Assembly: GCF_004000765.1 (NCBI RefSeq)
Contig: NZ_BILW01000012.1
Location: forward strand, 62,001-126,000
DNA from: Paenibacillus chondroitinus NBRC 15376
GTDB lineage: Bacteria; Bacillota; Bacilli; Paenibacillales; NBRC-103111
DNA: 64,000 nucleotides
Direction of reading: 5' to 3'
Shown: piece after piece, positions 17,692 through 24,877 of the stretch
How the letters are laid out: each line of letters begins with the position of its first letter
Position numbering within the stretch: the stretch's first letter is position 1
The notes under the pieces: model-generated
What the model saw: the letters and a program-made list of their open reading frames with translations, nothing else
Databases searched by the model: none
Told to the model about the DNA's origin: nothing
Made by a program: the position numbers and the translations under genes

Positions 17692-19140
17692 TTAGGCTTG
17701 TCCTGATTTGTCTTTTTGCATGTGAAGCATAGGTTTAATGCTTTCTCGAATTTGCTCGGACTCCGTTCCGAATACAACGTGTACATTCCCTTTCCCAAGC
17801 CGGATAACGCCTATCGCGCCGAGCTCTTTGAGTTCATTGTCCAACACAAGCTTCTCTTCATTAACCAACAAGCGCAGTCTCGTAATGCAAGCGTCAATTG
17901 ATATGATGTTGGAAGGACCGCCGATATGTTTTAAAATGCGGGTTGGACGATCTTCTTTCGTCTCAATTAAGGGACTTGCTTCCTCCGTTTCTACCTCAGC
18001 CGTTTCATCGCGAGCGGATACTTTGATTGGGAAGAAATACAGATAAACCCGGAACGTTACATAATAGAGAAGAAAGTAACCTACGCCAACAATAAGAATG
18101 AGATAAGGGTTCGTGGAGATATGCCAATTCAGCACAAAATCAATGAAGCCTGCTGAAAAACCAAAGCCCATTTTGACTTGAAGCACATTCATAAGCAGCA
18201 TCGAAATACCCGTTAAGCAGGCGTGGATGATGTATAAGCCAGGAGCGACGAACATAAAAGCAAACTCGATCGGCTCCGTTACCCCTGTTAGAAAGCTGGT
18301 CAAACCGGCGCTTAGCAAAACGGGGACAACCAATGGTTTATTGACCGTTGGTGAACTTTTAATCAAAGCCAGGGCTGCTGCGGGGAGTCCGAACATAATC
18401 ACGGGATAAAATCCTGTCATAAACATCCCCGCTTCCGGGTCGCCTGCGAAAAATCTGGAGATATCGCCATGCACGATTTTGCCCGTTGCGGTGCTGTAAT
18501 CCCCTATTTGAAACCATGCGATATTATTAATAATGTGATGCAAGCCGGTAGGAATCAGCAGACGATTCATCACGCCATAGATGAGCACGCCGATATTTCC
18601 ATTATCAACAATCCATAGTCCGATAACGCTAATCGATTTCTGCACCGGTGGCCAAATCGAGCCCATCAGCAGCCCTAGAAAAACCATAACCATTGCTGTT
18701 AGCAAAGGAACAAATCGTTTCCCGCCAAAAAAACCTAATGCTTTAGGCAGCTGTATATGCTGAAAACGATTAAAAAGAGAGGCAGACAGGATGCCGACAA
18801 GCATCCCTCCGAGGACCCCCATATCCAAGCGTTCAGCCGAGTCCGTACCTGTATGAAAAAGCTGTAATACATTATTAAACACGAGATACCCTACCGTTGC
18901 CGCCAATGCCGCGACGCCATCTCCGGACGTCAATCCGATGGCAATGCCAATCGCAAAGATTAAGGGTAAATTGTCAAAAATCGCGCTTCCGCCTGACTCA
19001 AAAATATGAGCCACCTGCATGAGAAAAGGATCACTGAACGTCATTTTGCCTATACGCAATAGAATGGATGCCGCCGGCAGCACCGCAATCGGAATCATTA
19101 AGGAACGTCCCATTTTTTGCAAAAGATACATCGCTCTCAT
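17692..19140 (-). CDS. nagP: PTS transporter EIICB, N-acetylglucosamine/glucose type
   Basis: The 482-residue protein contains the glucose-family EIIC domain (residues 1 to about 375, MIPIAVLPAASILLRIG, FLTGVTEPIEFAFMFVAP) and a C-terminal EIIB domain with the phosphorylated cysteine in ISIDACITRLRLLV (about residue 417). SRFFAGDPEAGMFMTGFYP and LLIPTGLHHIINNIAWFQIG closely resemble NagE/NagP GlcNAc permeases rather than PtsG. No EIIA is fused, so a separate EIIA must supply the phosphate. The start is set by AGGTGAG 8 bases upstream. It is followed by an antiterminator gene. Sugar specificity is inferred from similarity only. Confidence 0.85.
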   Translation of the reverse strand: MRAMYLLQKMGRSLMIPIAVLPAASILLRIGKMTFSDPFLMQVAHIFESGGSAIFDNLPLIFAIGIAIGLTSGDGVAALAATVGYLVFNNVLQLFHTGTDSAERLDMGVLGGMLVGILSASLFNRFQHIQLPKALGFFGGKRFVPLLTAMVMVFLGLLMGSIWPPVQKSISVIGLWIVDNGNIGVLIYGVMNRLLIPTGLHHIINNIAWFQIGDYSTATGKIVHGDISRFFAGDPEAGMFMTGFYPVIMFGLPAAALALIKSSPTVNKPLVVPVLLSAGLTSFLTGVTEPIEFAFMFVAPGLYIIHACLTGISMLLMNVLQVKMGFGFSAGFIDFVLNWHISTNPYLILIVGVGYFLLYYVTFRVYLYFFPIKVSARDETAEVETEEASPLIETKEDRPTRILKHIGGPSNIISIDACITRLRLLVNEEKLVLDNELKELGAIGVIRLGKGNVHVVFGTESEQIRESIKPMLHMQKDKSGQA

Positions 19141-19200
19141 TCTGTCTCACCTATTAAGCCCACAAGTTTGGCCGTTTCTTGTTTGCTCTTTCCTATCCCA

Positions 19201-19206
19201 ATTATA
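19201..19206 (-). promoter_or_regulatory. Possible -10 element for the PTS gene
   Basis: The minus strand reads TATAAT here, about 60 bases before the PTS start, immediately after the upstream terminator hairpin. No good -35 is present at 16-18 bases, so the promoter would be weak or activator-dependent. Confidence 0.35.
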
Positions 19207-19214
19207 GTAGAAAG

Positions 19215-19260
19215 AACACCCTCCCGAAAGGATAAAATCCTCTAGGATAAGGTGTTTTTT
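19215..19260 (-). terminator. Terminator-like hairpin after the sugar ABC operon
   Basis: AACACC and GGTGTT bracket a C/A-rich interior that contains an inner ATCCTAGAGGAT hairpin. On the minus strand the tail is TTCTTTCT, a weak uridine tract; on the plus strand a T6 run follows. It separates the sugar ABC permease gene from the PTS gene. Confidence 0.5.
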
Positions 19261-19278
19261 CTATGCAACAGTTTGCTG

Positions 19279-20118
19279 TTATTTCACCGCTCCCGCCGTG
19301 ATCCCGCTTGCGATTTGGCGTTGGAAGATGATATACACAATCAATGTTGGGAGGGTCGTAATCAGAAGACCTGCGAACAACGGCCCCCACTCCACACGAT
19401 ACTGCATTTCCGCTTGCATAACGGCTAAACCGATTGGAAGTGTATACTTCGTTGGCTCATTCGTTAAAACAACGCCCAAGAAATATTCGTTCCAGTTATT
19501 GAGCATATTCGTAATCATAACCGTAATCAGTCCCGGCTGTGACAACGGCAGCATCACTCGGAAGAAGGTACCGTAATGAGAGGTCCCGTCAATGATAGCG
19601 GCTTCTTCAATTTCTTTCGGCAGCGATTTGTAGAATCCGACCAGCAAGAAAATCCCGAATGGCAGGTTAAGCGCTGCGTACACAAGAATTAACCCCAGCC
19701 ACGTATTGATCAACTGCAAATCGTTGAGCAAGAAGAACAGTGGGATCAAAGCCAACGCAAAAGGAATCATCATCGATGAGATATAAATCGTAAAAATAAT
19801 TTTGTTCCCTTTAAAATCATACCTCGCTAAAATATACGCCGTCATCGCCGCAAGAATCATGCCAAGCAGGGTGCTTCCTGCAGTGACAATAATGGAATTC
19901 AGAAAATAAGTGCTGAAGTTATATTTGCTCCATACATAGGAGAAGTTGGACCATAACAGTGGATATTTCGGCAGCGCCCAAGGGGCGTTCAAGAAAAATT
20001 GCTCATTATTTTTGAGTGCGTCGAGCAGTGTCCATAACAAAGGATACAGGACGGCAACGCCCCAAATCAGAAGAATGATCCAGACAATCGATTTGGCTAA
20101 CGGATTTTTAATCTCCAT
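19279..20118 (-). CDS. Carbohydrate ABC transporter permease (MalG/LacG type)
   Basis: The 279-residue permease has six membrane segments and the CUT1 EAA loop EEAAIIDGTSHYGTFFRVMLP at about residues 185-205, with the family C-terminus (IVYIIFQRQIASGITAGAVK). It is the second permease of a carbohydrate importer. It starts 46 bases after its partner and ends the operon. As is usual for CUT1 systems in this group, no ATPase gene is present; a shared MsmX-type ATPase would be needed. Confidence 0.92.
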   Translation of the reverse strand: MEIKNPLAKSIVWIILLIWGVAVLYPLLWTLLDALKNNEQFFLNAPWALPKYPLLWSNFSYVWSKYNFSTYFLNSIIVTAGSTLLGMILAAMTAYILARYDFKGNKIIFTIYISSMMIPFALALIPLFFLLNDLQLINTWLGLILVYAALNLPFGIFLLVGFYKSLPKEIEEAAIIDGTSHYGTFFRVMLPLSQPGLITVMITNMLNNWNEYFLGVVLTNEPTKYTLPIGLAVMQAEMQYRVEWGPLFAGLLITTLPTLIVYIIFQRQIASGITAGAVK

Positions 20119-20164
20119 AAGATGGTTCCCCCTCCTTCAGAATCTTTCTTTTTCTAAGATGACC

Positions 20165-21070
20165 TTAATGCATTTCGATGGTTTCCTGGCGCATAACGCG
20201 CTGCAGAATAAGGGTTGTGATCAGTGAGACGATTAGGATCATCACACCGATGGCCGCTCCATAACCGAAATGATACTGTTGAAAAGCCATCCGATACAGG
20301 TAAGATCCCATCACTTGGGTTGTATTGTCAGGCTGCCCGCCGTTCGTCATGAGCTGAACAATGACAAAGGAACCGTTGAGCGTTGTGATTACAATGTTAA
20401 CAACCGAAACTTTAATTTGCTCCCAGATGAGCGGCATCGTAATGTTGCGGAATTGCGACCATTGACCGGCTCCATCTATATTAGCTGCTTCGTAATAGGA
20501 AGCAGGAATATTCACGATTGCAGCAATCATCAAGATCATGTAGAAACCGATACCAGCCCAGATCGTAGGCGGCAGTAACATCCAAATCGTATGCTGGGGA
20601 AAACCTAACCAGGTAATATCAACCTTTTCACCTGTAAATAGCGAAAGGAAAGCATTCAGAAATCCAATTTGCGGATTGTAGATGAAGTTCCAGAGAACGC
20701 CGATAACAACGACTGATATGACATTCGGGATAAAAAAGATGGCTCGGAAAAATCCGGATCCCCTTACTCTGAAGCGTGTCAAAGCGACTGCGAAGAACGT
20801 GGCCAGAATCATAATGCCAATCACTTTACCAACGACTAAGAAATAATCATTCCCTATGGCTGTAAGGATAATTGGGTCTTTAAATATCTCTTTGAAATTG
20901 TCAAAACCGATAAACGTGCTGTTCTCCGACATTCCTGACCAATCATAAAATGACTTCTGCAAGGCCTGTATAACAGGGTAGATCGTGAACACACAGAAGA
21001 ATAAAAAAGTCGGAATGATGAATGAAGCGATGAACATATTCCTTTTCCACACTTTTGACTTGGCCTTCAT
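20165..21070 (-). CDS. Carbohydrate ABC transporter permease (MalF/LacF type)
   Basis: The 301-residue protein has six membrane segments and the EAA loop YEAANIDGAGQWSQFRNITMP at about residues 215-235. The N-terminus (FIIPTFLFFCVFTIYPVIQALQKSFYDW) is typical of LacF/UgpA-like CUT1 permeases. It pairs with the downstream permease and the upstream binding protein. The substrate is a sugar or oligosaccharide not identifiable from sequence. Confidence 0.92.
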   Translation of the reverse strand: MKAKSKVWKRNMFIASFIIPTFLFFCVFTIYPVIQALQKSFYDWSGMSENSTFIGFDNFKEIFKDPIILTAIGNDYFLVVGKVIGIMILATFFAVALTRFRVRGSGFFRAIFFIPNVISVVVIGVLWNFIYNPQIGFLNAFLSLFTGEKVDITWLGFPQHTIWMLLPPTIWAGIGFYMILMIAAIVNIPASYYEAANIDGAGQWSQFRNITMPLIWEQIKVSVVNIVITTLNGSFVIVQLMTNGGQPDNTTQVMGSYLYRMAFQQYHFGYGAAIGVMILIVSLITTLILQRVMRQETIEMH

Positions 21071-21099
21071 TCTATCCTCACCGTCCTATCATTAAAATG

Positions 21100-21140
21100 G
21101 CGGAGAACACCTAGGGCACTTAGCCTTATTTGTTCTCCGC
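21100..21140 (-). other. Intercistronic hairpin between binding-protein and permease genes
   Basis: GCGGAGAACA at 21100-21109 is a perfect inverted copy of TGTTCTCCGC at 21131-21140, a 10-bp GC-rich stem with a 21-base loop. No uridine run follows on the minus strand. It lies just after the solute-binding-protein gene. Such stems commonly protect the upstream message and allow more binding protein than permease to be made; that role is inferred here. Confidence 0.7.
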
Positions 21141-21157
21141 ACTGCCTCATTCCGTTG

Positions 21158-22522
21158 CTATTTCTTCTGCTTGGCGACGACATCGGTTACACGTTTTACC
21201 CACTCTTCAGGGGTAATGGTTCCGATTGTCAAAGCAACACTCGCATCTTGCATAGCTTTGTCAACGTCAGCTGCGAAGGAAACCGTAGGTACGACCACTG
21301 TGTCCGGTGAAGACAAGAATTTGGCAGCGTCTTTAACGAAGTTAGGTGCTTTGGAGGAAGAGATGTCACCTTTAATGTTAGAAGGAGCGCCGCTCAGCTC
21401 AGCCCACTGGGAAGCTTGCGTTTTGGAGAATACGAACTGCATGAATGCTTTTGCAGCATCTTTGTTTTTCGCTTTTTTCGCGATGGCAAATGTCGATGTG
21501 GACGTGTTCGCTACCACTTTTCCACCTTTATCTTGCGTGATGGAAGGGATGAATCCGAAGTCGAAGGAAGCAGGAACGTCTTTCGCCATTTCGTTTGGCA
21601 GCCATAGACCGTTCGGGATGAATGCGTCTTTGTGCTGCAGGAACAAGGATTGGGAATCCGTATGATTGATTTGAACGGACGCTTTGTCGATGAATCCTTT
21701 ATCACGCAATTGAACGATTTTGTTCAAACCTTTGATGATGGCAGGGTTTTTCCAAGCTTCCAGATTGTTAGTGGACATGTCTTGGAGCAATTTATAATCA
21801 TTGTTATTAGCCGATACGATGGCAGGTAATAGTACAGCACCATTGATGTAATAAGGGTATTTACCAGTGTGAATGAAAGGATTAATGCCAGCGGCTTTAA
21901 TTTTATCGCTTACTGCCAAGAAATCTTCAAAGTCTTTTGGCTCTGCCCAAGCTTTTTCTTTGAATAGGGCTTTATCGTAGAAAATACCCCATGAGCTCAT
22001 AACGAAAGGAACGTTATAGATTTTACCGTCGAACTCTTGTGGCTTTTGTGCTAGCAAATCAATAATTTTATCGCCGTCAACGTTTTTCGCGTCTTTGATC
22101 CAGTCTGTCAAATCTTCAAGTTGACCGTCTGTCACCATTTGGCGATCGAACAATTCAGGTCCATCGATATATACGAAATCAGGTGGGTTACCAGCGATCC
22201 AACGGGGTTTCATTTGTTCGTTGATTTTTGGTCCCGCACTTTCTTTAATTTTCAGATCCGGGTTTGCCGCTTGGAAATCAGCAATAACTTTCTTCCACCA
22301 TTTGTCGCCGTATCCGCCAACAAAGTATTGGATTTCAAAATCACCTGTTAGTTTTTTTGCTGCCGCCGCAGTAGGCGCAGCGCTTGCAGCGGCTGTGGCT
22401 GCTGGTGCTGTTGATGCAGCGGGTTTTGTCGTTTCTGCCGGTGCGGCGGTTTTACCACAACCTGCTGCTACAAGTACCATAGATGCAGCGAGGCCCATTG
22501 TTGACCATTTTTTCATGTTCAT
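21158..22522 (-). CDS. Carbohydrate ABC transporter solute-binding lipoprotein
   Basis: The 454-residue protein starts with a lipoprotein signal peptide (MGLAASMVLVAAGCGK) and an Ala/Thr/Pro-rich linker, then a family 1 sugar-binding fold (IQYFVGGYGDKWWKKVIADF, PPDFVYIDGPELFDR, NVPFVMSSWGIFYDKALF, AKAFMQFVFSKTQASQW). The start at 22522 has GGGAG 11 bases upstream; a longer in-frame opening has no ribosome site. It is the first gene of the importer operon and probably the most expressed, given the leader structures and the intercistronic hairpin. Ligand unknown. Confidence 0.92.
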   Translation of the reverse strand: MNMKKWSTMGLAASMVLVAAGCGKTAAPAETTKPAASTAPAATAAASAAPTAAAAKKLTGDFEIQYFVGGYGDKWWKKVIADFQAANPDLKIKESAGPKINEQMKPRWIAGNPPDFVYIDGPELFDRQMVTDGQLEDLTDWIKDAKNVDGDKIIDLLAQKPQEFDGKIYNVPFVMSSWGIFYDKALFKEKAWAEPKDFEDFLAVSDKIKAAGINPFIHTGKYPYYINGAVLLPAIVSANNNDYKLLQDMSTNNLEAWKNPAIIKGLNKIVQLRDKGFIDKASVQINHTDSQSLFLQHKDAFIPNGLWLPNEMAKDVPASFDFGFIPSITQDKGGKVVANTSTSTFAIAKKAKNKDAAKAFMQFVFSKTQASQWAELSGAPSNIKGDISSSKAPNFVKDAAKFLSSPDTVVVPTVSFAADVDKAMQDASVALTIGTITPEEWVKRVTDVVAKQKK

Positions 22523-22640
22523 GTGTTCATCTTCTCCCTTTTTTAATAAATCTGTTTGGTTATTTTGGAGTAGCGATTTCCCGTTATCCTGTCCATCCGA
22601 CGTTTGTACGACCAACCCCTTTCAGCAATCCGTTTTTGGT

Positions 22641-22701
22641 AAAAAATAAAAGGGCATAGTTATAGAAGAAGACTTGCATTCTTCTAATAACTAATGCCCT
22701 T
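22641..22701 (-). terminator. Leader terminator (candidate attenuator) upstream of the sugar ABC operon
   Basis: On the minus strand AAGGGCATTAGTTATTAGAA pairs with TTCTATAACTATGCCCTT (two bulges) and is followed by TTATTTTTT. It lies between the promoter at 22761-22789 and the binding-protein start at 22522, so it would stop transcription in the 5' leader unless prevented. No minus-strand gene lies directly upstream that it could serve. Confidence 0.7.
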
Positions 22702-22708
22702 ACGGTAA

Positions 22709-22729
22709 CATGTTATTAAAACTAACATA
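22709..22729 (-). promoter_or_regulatory. Competing hairpin (possible antiterminator element) in the same leader
   Basis: On the minus strand TATGTTA pairs with TAACATG around GTTTTAA. The TAATAAC segment (22712-22718) is also complementary to GTTATTA (22685-22691) in the 5' arm of the leader terminator, so the two pairings exclude each other. This is the layout expected of an attenuator, but the stem is AU-rich and short. Confidence 0.4.
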
Positions 22730-22760
22730 TTAAATTGTTTTCGTTGCTTGGTGTGATTAA

Positions 22761-22789
22761 ATCTTACAATATAATGACATGATCGTCAA
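22761..22789 (-). promoter_or_regulatory. Sigma-A promoter for the sugar ABC operon
   Basis: The minus strand reads TTGACG (22789-22784), a 17-base spacer, then TAAGAT (22766-22761). It would start RNA near 22754, giving a leader of about 230 bases before the binding-protein gene. Confidence 0.65.
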
Positions 22790-22845
22790 TACCTGTTACA
22801 AAAATTTCCTTGTGACTACTATATTCTATGATCGACCCATCTTGT

Positions 22846-22863
22846 GATATGATAGATCATATC
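22846..22863. repeat. Perfect 18-bp palindrome upstream of a small membrane protein gene
   Basis: GATATGATAGATCATATC is an inverted repeat of GATATGAT and ATCATATC with a 2-base centre, 28 bases before the ATG at 22892. It overlaps the region where a plus-strand promoter should lie (TTGTGA is directly upstream at 22843), so it could be an operator. Confidence 0.5.
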
Positions 22864-22891
22864 GTTTAATCCTAAGTAAAGGGTGATTCCT

Positions 22892-23026
22892 ATGTCCAAA
22901 CGTAAACCAACAGCCGTTAATCGTAGAGTCAAAGAGGAAGTCAATAAGAAAGCCATCATTTGGACAGGCGCCATTTTGCTTGTTGTCATAATCGGCATGA
23001 CATTACTGCTCATTTTGGACAAATGA
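22892..23026 (+). CDS. 44-residue single-pass membrane protein
   Basis: The short frame encodes a basic N-terminal half (MSKRKPTAVNRRVKEEVNKK) and one hydrophobic helix (IIWTGAILLVVIIGMTLLLIL), ending in DK. AAAGGGTGA lies 6 bases before the ATG, a good ribosome site, and the gene is bounded by its own upstream palindrome and a downstream terminator at 23125-23155. I do not recognise the family. The topology suggests N-in with the basic region facing the cytoplasm. Confidence 0.7.
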   Translation: MSKRKPTAVNRRVKEEVNKKAIIWTGAILLVVIIGMTLLLILDK

Positions 23027-23124
23027 TTACGACTGAAATGATTGAATTTATCACATTTTGAATTGTAATCGCTTTCTTAATGATTGTCAATACAAATCCT
23101 ACGTTGCTTGTATGAACAGCAAAT

Positions 23125-23155
23125 AACCCCGCCTGAATCTGATTCAGTCGGGGTT
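23125..23155. terminator. Bidirectional terminator between small membrane protein and L,D-transpeptidase genes
   Basis: AACCCCG and CGGGGTT, continued by CTGAAT and ATTCAG, form a long stem around a 3-base loop, with T-containing tails on both sides. It serves two converging genes. Confidence 0.8.
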
Positions 23156-23189
23156 TACTTCAATCATTTATAACGCTGACAGGACAAGG

Positions 23190-24749
23190 CTAATCCAACC
23201 ATCTATACTTCTTGCCTGGATTGCTGTCATTTGTCTGCAGCGGCAGTCCGAAGGATTGATTCGGTTTCCCTCTCCCAGCTCCACTGCCAGGGGCCCCTGC
23301 TCCCGCTCCTGATCCGTCGCCTGAACCCGGCTCAGGCAAAATCCCCTTGCCAATGGTCACTTTCGTTTGATGTGTCACCATGTCATAAAGCTCTTCAACG
23401 TCCGCCTGCTGCATCCGCACACAACCGTGAGACTCATCTTTGCCGATGCTGGAAGGCTTGTTTGTCCCGTGAATCGCATACAGCGTATCCGATAACGTCA
23501 TACCTCGGCTCCCGAATTCACCATTCGATTTGCCATTTGGGTTGCGCACCTTTTCGCTAATAATAAATTCACCCTGAGGCGTTTTCTCACCGCCTAACCC
23601 AACAGGATAGCTGCGGATGATCTTATCTCCGCTAACCAAGGCAAGAAGATGCTTATCTGTGTCAATCATGATGCTGAGCGCTTCACGCAAAGGGTCGCTT
23701 GATGTTTTAGGCTGCGAGCTGCTCGGTATAGCCGCCTCTTTGCCCTCGGGACCAGGCCGAGCTGGTTCCTCCGCTTGCTTCGTCCCCTGAGCCTGCCCAG
23801 GTGTGGCAGGATTGGTTTTCAACATCTTGAGCGTTTGCGGAAACAGCTCCTTCATCTCCGGCGTAAGCCCCGGAAGCAAATTATCCGGGTAGGGCTTGGC
23901 CAACTGATCAGGCACCTCAGGCAGCGAACCCGTTTTCGCTTGATAAGCCTTCATCGCGCTTTGCAGCACGATTGCCTGCTCACGATCCCTCATCCATTGC
24001 TCAATGACGGGAACAAGCGCTGCGCTGTCAGCAACTTGGCATGAGCATATTTGCGACTGATAGTACTTCAAAGCAGAGGAGCCCCCGCCGCCGCCATCTG
24101 ACGTCACACTTAACAGCGGACTCACTGATTTGTTCCACTCAATCCATTTGCCATCTGCACTGCGCGGCGCCTGCATAATAACCGATTCTCCGGCGCTCAA
24201 GCTGGAAGTAGCAAGGACCTGCTGAAGCCTTTTCCCCCAATCCCCTTCCGAAAAGTATAACTTCGTCCCTGGCCCTGGCACTTCTCCCTGTATTTGATCG
24301 GATTGAACCTCAGCATTGGCATTCGCGTTTTTGCCAGGTGCTGTCTTTGCAGCTTCACTAGTCACACCTCCATTCGCAGAGTCTATCGCGGCTGGAACTG
24401 CCAAAAGCAGCAAAAGAACCAAAAGCGGCATCCACTTCCCTTTGTTCCTCACCCGGTTCGGACTCTCTGCCCCCTTAGCGTTCCTAGAGACGGTAGATGG
24501 ATCAGTAGGAAGCGGACCTTCAATTGTTATTTTTTGACGCTCAAAAGCCTCATAAATCTCGCCAGCTTGCGCAAAACAGTAGGCCGCCTTGCCTTCTTTT
24601 CCTTGCGCCGCGTATTCTCGCCCCAATAAATACCAAGCCATTTTATGATCAGGATGCTCTTTGACATATTTCTTAAGATACAGCGGATCTTCGATCGGAT
24701 TATGTTGGAAAAATCGTTCCAACTGATCTTGGCGATGATTATTTTTCAC
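23190..24749 (-). CDS. L,D-transpeptidase (YkuD domain) with cytosolic TPR-like head
   Basis: The 519-residue protein begins with a TPR-like cytosolic segment (residues about 20-70, PDHKMAWYLLGREYAAQGKEGKAAYCFAQAG), then one membrane helix (MPLLVLLLLLAVPAAID at about 107-123), a long extracytoplasmic region, and a YkuD domain at about 355-470. The catalytic site is visible as YAIHGTNKPSSIG and SHGCVRM. Such enzymes make 3-3 cross-links in peptidoglycan or attach ligands to it. Residues about 210-230 contain a GGGGGSS stretch and the C-terminal tail is Gly/Ser/Pro-rich. Being anchored by an internal helix with a cytosolic head is unusual; most bacillar members are small secreted LysM-YkuD proteins. 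Confidence 0.9.
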   Translation of the reverse strand: MKNNHRQDQLERFFQHNPIEDPLYLKKYVKEHPDHKMAWYLLGREYAAQGKEGKAAYCFAQAGEIYEAFERQKITIEGPLPTDPSTVSRNAKGAESPNRVRNKGKWMPLLVLLLLLAVPAAIDSANGGVTSEAAKTAPGKNANANAEVQSDQIQGEVPGPGTKLYFSEGDWGKRLQQVLATSSLSAGESVIMQAPRSADGKWIEWNKSVSPLLSVTSDGGGGGSSALKYYQSQICSCQVADSAALVPVIEQWMRDREQAIVLQSAMKAYQAKTGSLPEVPDQLAKPYPDNLLPGLTPEMKELFPQTLKMLKTNPATPGQAQGTKQAEEPARPGPEGKEAAIPSSSQPKTSSDPLREALSIMIDTDKHLLALVSGDKIIRSYPVGLGGEKTPQGEFIISEKVRNPNGKSNGEFGSRGMTLSDTLYAIHGTNKPSSIGKDESHGCVRMQQADVEELYDMVTHQTKVTIGKGILPEPGSGDGSGAGAGAPGSGAGRGKPNQSFGLPLQTNDSNPGKKYRWLD

Positions 24750-24833
24750 CTCGGATACCCTCCCCGCACGAACTTCGAGACTAACTCTCTCAAATTTATC
24801 GGCAGATGAAGCTTGGAGTTGAAGCTTAAATTA

Positions 24834-24870
24834 AAAACGAGCCCAGCAAGGTTCCCCTCGTTAGGCTCGC
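24834..24870 (-). terminator. Terminator of the cyclase/FecR/NHL operon
   Basis: On the minus strand CGAGCC pairs with GGCTCG across a 20-base loop and is followed by TTTTTAATTT. It lies 8 bases after the stop of the NHL-repeat gene. Confidence 0.75.
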
Positions 24871-24877
24871 TTATTTC

